A stretch of 64,000 bases of DNA from Leptospira ilyithenensis (GTDB taxonomy: Bacteria; Spirochaetota; Leptospiria; Leptospirales; Leptospiraceae). The notes beneath the pieces were generated by a model that saw only the letters and a program-made list of their open reading frames with translations, was not told the origin of the DNA and made no database searches. Location: positions 248,001-312,000 of the forward strand of contig NZ_RQHV01000062.1 in assembly GCF_004771005.1 (NCBI RefSeq), given 5' to 3'. The first letter of the stretch is position 1. Each line of letters begins with the position of its first letter. The position numbers were made by a program, and so were the translations under genes. Below, piece after piece: positions 53,856-63,226 of the stretch.

Positions 53856-55443
53856 CATACTTTGTATTTGTAATCGTAGCCCTTGTGATAAAGTCTTTGT
53901 ACCAGATCTTATCCTTGGGTTTACCTTCTGCATAAGCGGTTTGCCACTCCTTTCTCAAATCACCCAAATCTTTCGACTGGTTGTTCTTTTCAGGGAATTC
54001 GCAAAGGCTATTTGTAATCCGTTCGGCTTTGAATAGAAAAAAATCAGTTTTAGCATAAAACTTTTTTTCCGTTTTGGGAAGGGTATGAATAAATCCTCTA
54101 TTTTGTTTGGAATATTCTAATATTAATTGATTTGTTTGTTTTAGAATGATTTCTTTTTCCGGCGAAGTTTTGAAAAGTATAATCGCATTTCCAATTTGCA
54201 AGACGAGTGAAAAGACAAGGAGAGGCAGAAAATACACGGAAATGGAATTTATTTCCTTCCAAAGAATCCATGCGATCCATGCAAGAGGAATCCAATAAAA
54301 TCCCATCAAGTCCCAGTCAGCAGGAAATCCCAGCTGCGGGTTATGGAAAAAACCATGGAGTAAAAATGCGAATGCAGTGACCAATACAAGCTTGTTTTCT
54401 TTCTTTCCGAAGATTTCCTTGAACTGATCAGGGTAAAATATCAAAGAAAAAATAAAAATTGAAAAGGGAAGCGATGCATTCCACCAAACAACGAATAATA
54501 TTTCTTTAAAGTGGTTTACTGAAATCAGTCTTTTCAAAGGATAAAAAGGAGGATGGAGTACATGGCTGCTTTGTCTGTCGATGGTCGGATCGCTAAAGAA
54601 TAGAAAATACCCGAATCCGATCCCGAGTATAAGGGAGCCGAGTATTGTGCATAATATCAGGTCCTTCCATTTTTTTTCTTTCGGAGAAAGCTCGTACCAA
54701 AGATAGAATAATAGCACTGCCAAATAACCTGCAACCAGGTGAAAGTAGATTCCTAGAGAAACCAATATCGTTGCAGTGATTAGGATGTTTCTATAAGGAA
54801 CATTTTTTTTGATTTGTTTTCTGAGAACGAATATGATTAAAAAGATAATCAAACTAACAAGTGTATAATTTTCGGCATAGCCGAAAAACAATAAAAATCC
54901 TCCTGCCCCCAGGAAAATAAAACTACCGAAAGTGGTCCGGGTTCGGGTCATTCTACTAGGTAGATACCATCCAAGTAGACTTAAGATGATCAGTCCGGAA
55001 AGACTGGACAGTATACGATAGGAATTTCTAGGATCAGACTCCATTCCGAAAAAGACAAGTAACCTGGATACGAGACTGTGAATTGTGGTTTCTCCGATCT
55101 CATCCATCGCCAATTGGAATCCGAAAAGATCCGTTTCCAATGCATTCGTTTCCAAAAGTAAAATTCCGTCTCCCCAGTTCAAATCCGCTAAAGGGAAAAC
55201 GAGCATCAGTAGAAAATACAGAGCAAAACAAATCGGCAGAAAAGGATATAGAATCTTTGATTCGAATTTATAAATCGGATTTTGTAATTTGTCTTTTTTA
55301 ATATAAAAGAATATGGTAAAACCTGCAAATACGAGAGAGACAGGGATCAATATATTTGGGCTTAACAGGATGAACCAGGGAGATGTTTTTAACGAACAGG
55401 AAAGAATATAAACCAGGTAAGGTAGGATTAGAAAAAAAATCAT
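53812..55443 (-). CDS. Large polytopic membrane protein of unknown function
   Basis: The 543-residue protein has about 12-13 hydrophobic segments and a soluble C-terminus of about 100 residues, a layout similar to GT-C glycosyltransferases or O-antigen-type polymerases. An early periplasmic loop DLNWGDGILLLETN with conserved-looking Asp residues fits that idea, but I cannot confirm it. It overlaps the response-regulator gene by 44 bases and the DUF4105 gene upstream by four bases, so it is probably cotranscribed with it. Confidence 0.65.
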   Translation of the reverse strand: MIFFLILPYLVYILSCSLKTSPWFILLSPNILIPVSLVFAGFTIFFYIKKDKLQNPIYKFESKILYPFLPICFALYFLLMLVFPLADLNWGDGILLLETNALETDLFGFQLAMDEIGETTIHSLVSRLLVFFGMESDPRNSYRILSSLSGLIILSLLGWYLPSRMTRTRTTFGSFIFLGAGGFLLFFGYAENYTLVSLIIFLIIFVLRKQIKKNVPYRNILITATILVSLGIYFHLVAGYLAVLLFYLWYELSPKEKKWKDLILCTILGSLILGIGFGYFLFFSDPTIDRQSSHVLHPPFYPLKRLISVNHFKEILFVVWWNASLPFSIFIFSLIFYPDQFKEIFGKKENKLVLVTAFAFLLHGFFHNPQLGFPADWDLMGFYWIPLAWIAWILWKEINSISVYFLPLLVFSLVLQIGNAIILFKTSPEKEIILKQTNQLILEYSKQNRGFIHTLPKTEKKFYAKTDFFLFKAERITNSLCEFPEKNNQSKDLGDLRKEWQTAYAEGKPKDKIWYKDFITRATITNTKYVKSLEANRICHPEL

Positions 55444-57260
55444 TTTGTTTCGATGGTCTCTTGGAGATAGGATTTGGGTAAATCTTCCCTTGTTACATAG
55501 GGAAAAAAACCTTTGCGAATGTTAAAGAAGAATATTTCAGGCAAGCTAAAAAAGACTCCTTCTGCGGCCTGTTTCAATCTTTTCCCTTTGTCCCAAGGAA
55601 GATAAAATATTCCTATACCTGTATTTCCTATTCCCCATGTAATATTTGTTAGTCCGTATATGGGGCGAAGTGCAATGGTATCATCTGTGAAAAAAACAAA
55701 AGAGGGATCAAAGGAACTTTTCTTATACGTAGAAGAAAAAAATGTCATATCCTCTCCGATATTGGAAAAAAAACCAAGGTCCGCTTCCTTTTTCTTTGCA
55801 AGCCGATAGGAAAGAAATTGTTTTGGGTCTTTCGTTTTGTAATTCGATTTTACCTGGTGGTATGCGATCGCTGGGATAAAGGAAAAAGAATTCGTTTTTT
55901 CGGAAACGGTTCCGCCTAATTTTTCCTTCCTGGTTTCCGGATCCGGATAAAAAATATTAAGATAACGGAACAATTCATTTGTACAATTTTTATAAATCAG
56001 ATGATAGGAATAGATATCCGAAACCAATTTTTCGTAATGATCCGATCTTGTTTGATACGTTAGCAATTGACGGGAGTCGTCCGCTCGAAACGCATCTGTC
56101 AAAAGAATTTTAATCTTGGCACCGGCTTTGGGATAGATGTCCATATCGGCAAATTCCAGATTTTCAGAATATATGGAATGTACTTTGCTGCCTACGGTTT
56201 CCCAATCTTGGAAGGAAGTGGGATCATAGAACGAAAAAAATCTAATCTTTGTCAGTTGAAAAAGTTCGAGGGCTTCTTCTTTTTTTTTCGCCCAAACTTC
56301 TTTGGGAATTTCCAGATCGGTTATCTCTCTGTAAAATAGACTCTTTTTTGTTTTTTTAGGGATTACGAAATACCCGGACGAAAGAGAGAGTTCTATACTT
56401 TGCAGTCGAATGAGCGTTAGTATTTCTTCCCAGCCCGCGCAAAGATCGGATCCCAAACAGTATGCAAGTTCCGATTCGAGATTTCCCAAATAGGACTTGA
56501 GTTTTGTTCTTTCTTCTTCAGTTAGCTGAAACCCGTTTCCAAAATCCAGTTTGATAAACTGTTCTAAGTTAGGTGTTATTTTTTTTATTTGAAATCTACG
56601 GACAAATTCTTTTTGTTTTTTTTCCTCCCATCGGGTGACGGAAGATACATATCTGGGAGGAGGGGAAAGAGACAATACTCCTGGATCTTTTTCCCATTCG
56701 TTCGGTTTCTGATTTGATTCAGCCTCGGCAATAGGAGAATTAGAATGACCTTCCTGCACGTTCGGTAAACTTTCGTTCAGTGCATTTTCTTTCCAATATC
56801 CGAGTCCCGGTACTTCCCATTCCAAAACATTATCTTTGGCTTCTTCGATTTTTTTAAAGAACAAGGCTTCTTTTTTTCTTTCTTCCCTGTTCTCGATCCA
56901 TTTTCTTTGAATAATATAAATTCCATTCCATTTGATTTTCAGATCTTCTTTTGTCATGTCGGACAAATCAAGAGGGATCAGATCAATGGATCTGTTTTCC
57001 CAAACGGAATAATGAAATCGAAATACTTCCCAGGGTTCTCTGACGATATGAAAGACTTTGTCTTCGGAATCATATTGCAGATGATAGAGTTTGTCTCCGA
57101 CGAGAAGTCCAGAGTGTCCTCCGCTGGACCCGCCCGTATTTGCATTTACATAAACAAATTGGATTGTTTCGTTCGGAGAAGGTGGCGGAATTTCTTCGGA
57201 TGCGCGGACTTGAAGAAAACCGCAAAATAAAAGTAAGGCGGCAGAATGCCGCCAAAATCT
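55440..57260 (-). CDS. DUF4105 (Lnb-type periplasmic) protein with unclear start
   Basis: The product of about 607 residues has a signal-like segment RFWRHSAALLLFCGFLQVRAS and then a DUF4105 domain: VYVNANTGGSSGGHSGLLVGDKLYHL near the start and DIYSYHLIYKNCTNELFRYL later, with His and Cys in the usual NlpC/P60-like order. No ATG, GTG or TTG precedes the signal segment; the only start-like codon in frame is a TTG at 57419, 157 bases inside the upstream lipoprotein gene. Start coordinate here is the first codon after the upstream stop and is arbitrary. Confidence 0.6.
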   Translation of the reverse strand, partial: RFWRHSAALLLFCGFLQVRASEEIPPPSPNETIQFVYVNANTGGSSGGHSGLLVGDKLYHLQYDSEDKVFHIVREPWEVFRFHYSVWENRSIDLIPLDLSDMTKEDLKIKWNGIYIIQRKWIENREERKKEALFFKKIEEAKDNVLEWEVPGLGYWKENALNESLPNVQEGHSNSPIAEAESNQKPNEWEKDPGVLSLSPPPRYVSSVTRWEEKKQKEFVRRFQIKKITPNLEQFIKLDFGNGFQLTEEERTKLKSYLGNLESELAYCLGSDLCAGWEEILTLIRLQSIELSLSSGYFVIPKKTKKSLFYREITDLEIPKEVWAKKKEEALELFQLTKIRFFSFYDPTSFQDWETVGSKVHSIYSENLEFADMDIYPKAGAKIKILLTDAFRADDSRQLLTYQTRSDHYEKLVSDIYSYHLIYKNCTNELFRYLNIFYPDPETRKEKLGGTVSEKTNSFSFIPAIAYHQVKSNYKTKDPKQFLSYRLAKKKEADLGFFSNIGEDMTFFSSTYKKSSFDPSFVFFTDDTIALRPIYGLTNITWGIGNTGIGIFYLPWDKGKRLKQAAEGVFFSLPEIFFFNIRKGFFPYVTREDLPKSYLQETIETK

Positions 57261-57262
57261 TT

Positions 57263-57742
57263 TTAGCGGACGGATTGGTAACCTTCTTTCAATAAGGAAG
57301 CCATTTGTTTGTGATTGAGAGAGACTTTGGAAGTGATTTCTTCCAATTCGGAATAGCTGGCACCTGCAGCGCGAATCCCTTGTCCCATCGCAATATAAGT
57401 GGCCGGATGATTTTTCCAATGAACTAACCCGTGTTCTTTTGCAATCGCATCCAAATCATTTTCCAGGTCTTTCCGGGAGTTCGGGTGATTGTGGTACAAA
57501 ACAAGAGCTGATTTTACATCTTCTCTGTATTCTCTTAAAGCTTCTTCTTTTCCGCCTGAGGACGAACCGGAAAGCGAAGTTACACTTGTGCTAAGCATTT
57601 TGAATAAACTGGAAGTTGAATCCGATATGGAAAACCCTACTCGTCCGCTAATACCGGATGCGGAATCTAAAAAAGAGCATTGCGACGTTAGAACCAAGGC
57701 AACTAACATGGAAACTATGAGACTGGCTTTGTTTTGAACCAT
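57263..57742 (-). CDS. Putative lipoprotein, 159 residues
   Basis: The protein begins with a signal peptide ending LTSQCS, a relaxed lipobox, followed by a Ser/Gly-rich stretch (to residue 65) and a helical domain with ALREYREDVKSALVLYHNHPNSRKDLENDLDAIAKEHG. No family was recognised. It is the first gene of the minus-strand group that includes the DUF4105 and large membrane proteins; the first open codon of the DUF4105 frame lies immediately downstream of its stop. Confidence 0.68.
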   Translation of the reverse strand: MVQNKASLIVSMLVALVLTSQCSFLDSASGISGRVGFSISDSTSSLFKMLSTSVTSLSGSSSGGKEEALREYREDVKSALVLYHNHPNSRKDLENDLDAIAKEHGLVHWKNHPATYIAMGQGIRAAGASYSELEEITSKVSLNHKQMASLLKEGYQSVR

Positions 57743-57816
57743 AAAAACCTCTATGAAACGAATATCTCCAATAGCCTAGTTCCCATTTTGCAATGGTCAA
57801 GATTTTTTCTTTGTTT

Positions 57817-59709
57817 TTATATCGAGAGAACTACACTTCCGTAAGCGGGTAATTCCATCTCAATACTATCTTTTTTTGCGGATAATTCCAAATCGACAAT
57901 GGTTCCAGTCCAATAATCAAGATAGGGTTCTTTGGATTTGATCGTGAAAGGCAGCCGAACCGTTATTTTTTTGGCAATTTCATTCGGATTCCAAATGCCT
58001 AAAAAACCAGCAGGGTTGTACATTGCATGGGGGAAATCTTCTTCAAAAATTCCGATCGGAATCGGAGTGTGCGCTTGGCAATCCGCATTCAATTGGAATG
58101 CTTTTTTGAGAAGTTGCAACCGGTCCGGTTCCAGTTTTGTCAAATCGTCGGAAACAAGCAACATCCCCCCGGAAATTGCCATGATCGAAGCCATAAGTAT
58201 GGTCTGGCTTTCGCTCATTTTGTTTTTTTTCTTTCGGACAAGAAGGCAATCCGGATCGTTTAACCAAAGATTGCGATGCATGGAAGCGCGCGTGAGATCG
58301 TTTGTAAGTGCAGTTTTTGTGGAGAGTGCGTTTCTATCTTTCAAGAAGATCCGGATTTTTTCCTGATTCCAAGACGGTGTAACGTCGCAGGAAATCCTCA
58401 TCCCGTCAAAAAATCCTACGGAAGGCAGCATGGGAGCGCCACACCCGAGTAGGAAAGTGTTTTTACCTACGGTTTTTCGGATCAACTGCAAAGCTTCCAT
58501 ATAACGGCCTTGAGGTGACAGATTTTTTTTATAAACTTCACCTGGGAGTAATCCCGCATAGAGAAAATCCAGCTTTAAATAGGAGTAACCCCATTCTTTG
58601 ACAACAGTGGAAAATACTTTTTCCAAATAGGAAAGAGAAGTAGGGTGCGTAATATCCAATGCATAGGTAGCATCCAGTCCCCATAACGGCTGATAAAGTG
58701 CCGGAACCGGTTTTCCATTTTCATCTTTTAAAATCGCTTCGGGGTATTTTCGAAAGAATTCCGATTTTTTCCGAACCAAAAAAGGAGCGAGCCAGATCCC
58801 GGGCTTCAATCCCGCACGTTTGATTTCATCCGCAAGGATTCGCATTCCTCCCGGAAATTTATCATTTGGGACAAGCCAATCTCCGATTTCCTTTTGGTAT
58901 CCGTCGTCAATTTGGAAAAATTCGATCGGCAGATTTTGTTCTCTAACCTTTGCTAGGTTTTCAAGAATATTTTTCTGACTGATTTTTGTATAATAATAAT
59001 ACCAGGAGCACCATCCTGTCGGTACTTTTTTGGGAAATACGGGTGTTCCCAATTTTTCTCCCAATTCCCGGAAATAACCCGCTAGTTTTTTTTCAGGATC
59101 TTTTGTGAAAGATTCGATTTTGATTTTGGAAATCGCAAGTTTTGCATTCGGGCGTAAGTCGGGCAAACAGTAAAAATCATAGATAGCCGAAACTTTTTCC
59201 ATCTCGCCTGAATCAGTTAGACGGACATTGAATTTGATTCCGAACTCTCCCCGATCGAGAGATGCGAATAACAACCCTTGTTTATTGTAATTGGAATACA
59301 ATAGAGCAAAATATTCCGAAATGTATTCTCCCGGTTTTCCCGCATGTTTGGAATAAATGTTTTCTTGGGAATACTGTAAAAAAGCGAGTCTGGGGGAACG
59401 ATCTTCTTCGTCCGAATTCATCTTTTTGGAAAGCGACCAGGATTGGTATCCGTGTTGGAATAATTGAAATCCGTTTCCATCCGGGCGTGCATCCAGGTCC
59501 AACTCCAGAAAATCAATGGAAAATCCAACTTCGGGCCTAGTCGATTCCCTCCATATCAGCTTGGGGGAAAGTATGTTTTCCGCCTTACTTATGGAAGTGG
59601 AAACAATTTGAAGCTCGAACTTTTTACATTCGCTGATGAATAAGCCGGGTTTTGCAGGAAGAAAGGAAGATAAGGTGATGGAATCGTAAACTCTGTATTG
59701 AATTTTCAT
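57817..59709 (-). CDS. Alpha-galactosidase (GH36)
   Basis: The 630-residue protein has the GH36 layout: an N-terminal beta domain (to about 225, with HGYQSWSLS) and a TIM barrel (about 225-540) with TGWCSWYYYY, FFQIDDGYQ, PGIWLAPFLV, nucleophile Asp381 in YLKLDFLYAG and acid/base Asp442 in ISCDVTP. A C-terminal beta sandwich follows. No signal peptide is seen. It would act on alpha-galactosides in the cytoplasm. No transporter or other sugar gene is adjacent. Confidence 0.88.
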   Translation of the reverse strand: MKIQYRVYDSITLSSFLPAKPGLFISECKKFELQIVSTSISKAENILSPKLIWRESTRPEVGFSIDFLELDLDARPDGNGFQLFQHGYQSWSLSKKMNSDEEDRSPRLAFLQYSQENIYSKHAGKPGEYISEYFALLYSNYNKQGLLFASLDRGEFGIKFNVRLTDSGEMEKVSAIYDFYCLPDLRPNAKLAISKIKIESFTKDPEKKLAGYFRELGEKLGTPVFPKKVPTGWCSWYYYYTKISQKNILENLAKVREQNLPIEFFQIDDGYQKEIGDWLVPNDKFPGGMRILADEIKRAGLKPGIWLAPFLVRKKSEFFRKYPEAILKDENGKPVPALYQPLWGLDATYALDITHPTSLSYLEKVFSTVVKEWGYSYLKLDFLYAGLLPGEVYKKNLSPQGRYMEALQLIRKTVGKNTFLLGCGAPMLPSVGFFDGMRISCDVTPSWNQEKIRIFLKDRNALSTKTALTNDLTRASMHRNLWLNDPDCLLVRKKKNKMSESQTILMASIMAISGGMLLVSDDLTKLEPDRLQLLKKAFQLNADCQAHTPIPIGIFEEDFPHAMYNPAGFLGIWNPNEIAKKITVRLPFTIKSKEPYLDYWTGTIVDLELSAKKDSIEMELPAYGSVVLSI

Positions 59710-59763
59710 TTAGGAAAAATCTATTTGATGATTTAGATGGGACTGAATCTATAGTAAGCCATT

Positions 59764-60402
59764 ATGACCCAAAAACGTTCAAGTATAAAACCGGTAGTCT
59801 TTCAAGGTGACTTAAGCGACGAGTTTTTCGATGCTTTCAAAAAAGACGATCGGTTGGCGGTCGACTGTGAGATGATGGGATTGAATCCTAGACGCGACAG
59901 ACTTTGCGTCGTGCAAATCGGAGACTCTAAAAATAGAGTCGCCCTTGTTCAGATTCTTCCCGGCCAAAAAGACGCACCTAAAATCCAAAAATTATTCGAA
60001 TCCAAAGACATTGTCAAAGTTTTTCATTTTGCACGTATGGATCTTACTTTTCTCCGCGCCCGCCTGGGGATCAAAGTACAAAGCGTATTCTGTACGAAGA
60101 TAGGAAGCAAACTTGCCCGTACTTATACCGACAAACACGGATTAAAAGAACTCATTCGGGAGTTTTTCGAAGAAAACATAGATAAAAAAAATCAATCTTC
60201 CGACTGGGGCAAAAAAATCCTTACAAAAGATCAGGTGGATTATGCTTCTACGGATGTTCGGTTTTTAATTTCTTTGGAACAGATTCTCACGGAGATGATG
60301 ATCCGTGAAAACCGATTCGAAATTGCCCAGAAATGTTTTAACTTTTTGGAAACCCAGGTAGAACTGGATTTGCTCGAAGTTCCCAATTTATTCGAACATT
60401 GA
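59764..60402 (+). CDS. RNase D-like 3'-5' exonuclease
   Basis: The 212-residue protein has the DEDDy exonuclease motifs: Asp34 and Glu36 in VDCEMMGL, an Asp in HFARMDL, and the YASTDVRFL block with catalytic Tyr and Asp. It lacks the HRDC domain of full-length RNase D, so it is the short form. Its stop overlaps the radA start (TGATG). The ATG lies 54 bases from the divergent galactosidase gene. Confidence 0.9.
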   Translation: MTQKRSSIKPVVFQGDLSDEFFDAFKKDDRLAVDCEMMGLNPRRDRLCVVQIGDSKNRVALVQILPGQKDAPKIQKLFESKDIVKVFHFARMDLTFLRARLGIKVQSVFCTKIGSKLARTYTDKHGLKELIREFFEENIDKKNQSSDWGKKILTKDQVDYASTDVRFLISLEQILTEMMIRENRFEIAQKCFNFLETQVELDLLEVPNLFEH

Positions 60403-61775
60403 TGGCAAAAAAGCCCCCCGCAAAAATTTTCATCTGCAAGTCCTGCGGAGCCCAGTCCCAAAGATGGGCGGGAAAATGTTCCGACTGCGGAGAATGGAAT
60501 AGTATTGAAGAACTGACAGGAAACGGCGGAGCGAGATTTGAAGCTCCCGTAGCCGTAAGGCCACATGATAGACGTTATGCGGTTCCGGTTCCCATCACTC
60601 AAGTCGAAGAATCCAAATGGGATCGGATTTCCACAGGCATTTCCGAGATTGATCTTGTACTCGGAGGAGGGATCGTTCCGGGAAGTCTCATTCTCATCGG
60701 AGGAGAACCGGGAGTAGGCAAGTCCACACTTGTACTTGAGATGGCCCGGGAGATTGTGCGTGCGGGAAAGGTTCTTTATATTTCAGGAGAAGAGTCTGCT
60801 GCACAAATTGCACTTCGTGCAAAACGAATGGGGATTGAAGATAAAAATTTACTTCTTTCTTCGGAGATTTATGCGGAAAACATTTCCGCAATGCTTACGG
60901 ATACAAATCCTGTGGTTCTGTTTGTAGATTCCATCCAGACGATTTTAAAAGAAAATCTTGTAAACCAAGCGGGCACAGTCACACAACTGCGCGAGTCGAC
61001 ACAAGTGTTTTTGGAAACGGCAAAACGTACGGGCATTCCCATTTTTCTTACCGGCCATATCACAAAAGAAGGACTGATCGCAGGTCCCAAAGTATTGGAA
61101 CATTTGGTAGATACCGTTTTGTACTTTGAAGGAGATCGTGTGAACTACTACCGTATCCTTCGTGCTGTGAAAAACCGCTTCGGTGCCGTCGGTGACACTG
61201 CTATCTTTGAAATGGTGGCTGGTGGTTTGAAACAAGTCACGGATCGGAACAGTTTGTTTGTTACTTCCCATTCGGAAGAAAGATCGGGGAGTGTGATCTC
61301 ATCCGTGATGGAAGGTTCCCGAGCGATTGCGGTGGAAGTTCAAGCACTTGTCACCAAATCTTCGTTTGGTCAGGCAAGAAGGATGGCGGAAGGGTTGGAC
61401 AACCGAAGGGTGATTTTACTTGCCGCAGTATTGGAAAAGTATTTGGGACTTGCGCTTTCCCAATCGGATATTTTCAGTAACCTTGCCGGCGGCCTTACCA
61501 TCGACGAACCGAGTTTGGATTTGGCAATTGCAGTCGCAATCGGTTCTTCCTTCAAGGAACGAGTTGCACCACGTAACACCGCTTATCTGGGAGAAGTGGG
61601 TCTTTCGGGAGAAGTTCGTCCTATCGGACAAATGGCACTTCGATTGAAGGCACTTGCCGGGGTGGGAATCGAGTCGGTTGTCATACCTTCCGGAAACAAA
61701 GAGGAGGCCCTCTCTTTTTTCCCAACAAACAATATAAAGGCGATAGGTCATTTGAAAGATTTGGGGGATTGGTAA
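60402..61775 (+). CDS. radA: DNA repair protein RadA
   Basis: The 457-residue protein helps process recombination intermediates. It has the zinc finger CKSCG-x-CSDCGEW at residues 12-33, Walker A GGEPGVGKS near 104, the RadA-specific KNRFGAVGD motif, and a Lon-protease-like C-terminal domain with GEVGLSGEVRPIGQM. The ATG at 60402 was chosen over the TTG one codon upstream because it gives the TGATG overlap with the nuclease gene. Confidence 0.96.
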   Translation: MAKKPPAKIFICKSCGAQSQRWAGKCSDCGEWNSIEELTGNGGARFEAPVAVRPHDRRYAVPVPITQVEESKWDRISTGISEIDLVLGGGIVPGSLILIGGEPGVGKSTLVLEMAREIVRAGKVLYISGEESAAQIALRAKRMGIEDKNLLLSSEIYAENISAMLTDTNPVVLFVDSIQTILKENLVNQAGTVTQLRESTQVFLETAKRTGIPIFLTGHITKEGLIAGPKVLEHLVDTVLYFEGDRVNYYRILRAVKNRFGAVGDTAIFEMVAGGLKQVTDRNSLFVTSHSEERSGSVISSVMEGSRAIAVEVQALVTKSSFGQARRMAEGLDNRRVILLAAVLEKYLGLALSQSDIFSNLAGGLTIDEPSLDLAIAVAIGSSFKERVAPRNTAYLGEVGLSGEVRPIGQMALRLKALAGVGIESVVIPSGNKEEALSFFPTNNIKAIGHLKDLGDW

Positions 61776-61782
61776 AATTTCA

Positions 61783-61805
61783 TAAAAGCGATTTCCGCTA
61801 TTTTT
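61783..61805 (+). terminator. Weak Rho-independent terminator after radA
   Basis: The stem agcg / cgct (61787-61790 and 61796-61799) with loop atttc is flanked by A residues upstream and a T run downstream (aaaagcg...cgctattttt), which lengthens the stem by A-T pairs. It is short but well placed. Confidence 0.5.
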
Positions 61806-62014
61806 GACTCGGTTTGATTTTTTTAAACTCTTCTCTCCTTATTGCATTTGCTTCCAAGAACATAGATCAACGAAAGATTAATAGACAGGTGTCGACTTGT
61901 TTGCTGAATGTTTGCACATTTTGTTCTGAGTGAATGTCGTTCTCTTGTCATTTCACTCTCAAAATTTTCGATTTTGTGATATTTTGAAAAATCTTACAAA
62001 TTTTATCAAATTTA

Positions 62015-62044
62015 TTGACAGGAATTTACATCATTGTCACATAT
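62015..62044 (+). promoter_or_regulatory. Candidate promoter of the first lipase gene
   Basis: A perfect ttgaca (62015-62020) is followed after 18 bases by acatat (62039-62044). The same arrangement is repeated at 63163 in copy 2. A purine-rich aaaggtaaagga then precedes the start codon. The remainder of the 301-base gap after radA holds the terminator and AT-rich sequence without a gene. Confidence 0.5.
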
Positions 62045-62076
62045 TTGACAACTGAAAGGTAAAGGAACAGGACCAT

Positions 62077-62988
62077 ATGAAAACAAAATTAGTTACGGGG
62101 ATTTTTGCCCTCCTTCTCGCTATCCCATCATCAGGATTATTTGCAGGTCCATTGGACGGTCAGTGTATCGCACTCGTTCACGGAATCTTAGGATTCGATG
62201 ACACAAAAGGACTCGCTGCCGGCTTAGTAAAATACTGGGGTGGACTAGACGGTTATCTAAGAACCCAAGGTGCAAAAGTAACTACTCCGGGAAGTTCCGC
62301 AGCCAACAGCATTCCTGTTCGTGCCGATCAAATAAAAACAGCTGTTACATCTTGGATGACTTCCAACGGTTGTGCCAAAGTTCAGTTGGTCGGACATTCT
62401 CAAGGTGGACTTGTTGTCCGTTATATGGTTAAGAACTTAGGTTTTAATACCAAAACAGCTACCGTAACGACTGTTGATTCTCTTCATAAAGGTGCTCCTC
62501 TCGCTGACATCGTTCTAGCTGTGATTCCTTCCTGGTTGCAACCTTTTGCAAACTCAGCACTCAGTTTGCTTGCAAAATTGGTTTATCGTGACGGTCGTCC
62601 TCAAGACGTGATCGCTATGGGTAAATCTTTGACTGTAAGTTATGTAAATAGTTTCAATACTACTACACCTAACGTTTCAGGAATGAAATACTATTCTTAT
62701 GGAAACTCTATGGCTTGGGCCGATTTGATTCAACACCCTCTTATGGCACTGACTCACCCGATCACTTGGGCAGGAGGATTGTACTACGGATTGGGCGGAT
62801 CAAATGACGGAGTGGTTCCATTGACTTCACAAAAATGGGGAACTTACAAAGGTGAAGCACCTTCTTATTGGTTTGCAACAGGTATCGACCATTTGCAAGC
62901 AACTAACTTCGAATGGAGTGGTCAAACTTACTTCGATGTGAACGGTTGGTATTTGAACATTGCGAAGAACGCAAAAGCGGCTCTTTAA
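62077..62988 (+). CDS. Secreted triacylglycerol lipase-like protein (copy 1)
   Basis: The 303-residue protein begins with a clean signal peptide (cut near SGLFA-GP), so it is exported. The mature part is a bacterial lipase fold: LVHGILGFDD for the oxyanion hole, nucleophile GHSQGGLVVRY, HKGAPLAD, acidic GGSNDGVVP and the catalytic His in DHLQA. The order fits Pseudomonas/Burkholderia-type lipases. No lipase-specific foldase gene is adjacent. It is the first of two tandem copies and is followed by a terminator. Confidence 0.88.
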   Translation: MKTKLVTGIFALLLAIPSSGLFAGPLDGQCIALVHGILGFDDTKGLAAGLVKYWGGLDGYLRTQGAKVTTPGSSAANSIPVRADQIKTAVTSWMTSNGCAKVQLVGHSQGGLVVRYMVKNLGFNTKTATVTTVDSLHKGAPLADIVLAVIPSWLQPFANSALSLLAKLVYRDGRPQDVIAMGKSLTVSYVNSFNTTTPNVSGMKYYSYGNSMAWADLIQHPLMALTHPITWAGGLYYGLGGSNDGVVPLTSQKWGTYKGEAPSYWFATGIDHLQATNFEWSGQTYFDVNGWYLNIAKNAKAAL

Positions 62989-63022
62989 TCACTTATAAAA
63001 TAGAAATTGGATTAAGAAAGAT

Positions 63023-63052
63023 AAGGTTGTGCTGCAGAGCATGACCTTTTTT
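63023..63052 (+). terminator. Rho-independent terminator after lipase copy 1
   Basis: The stem aaggttgtgct / agcatgacctt (63023-63033 and 63038-63048, two mismatches) with loop gcag is followed by tttttt. Confidence 0.7.
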
Positions 63053-63162
63053 GTTTATACTGTTGCAGATAGCGCAAGTTATACTGTTGGATACAAAATG
63101 AACGGTAATATAGATTCGATTTTGTGATATTTTGAAAAATCTTACAAATTTTATCAAATTTA

Positions 63163-63192
63163 TTGACAGGAATTTACATCATTGTCACATAT
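63163..63192 (+). promoter_or_regulatory. Candidate promoter of the second lipase gene
   Basis: Duplicate of the promoter of copy 1, with the same ttgaca, spacer and following bases. The gene start lies 35 bases after the -10 region. Confidence 0.5.
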
Positions 63193-63226
63193 TTGCCAAC
63201 TTGAAAAGGTAAAGGAATAGAAACAT

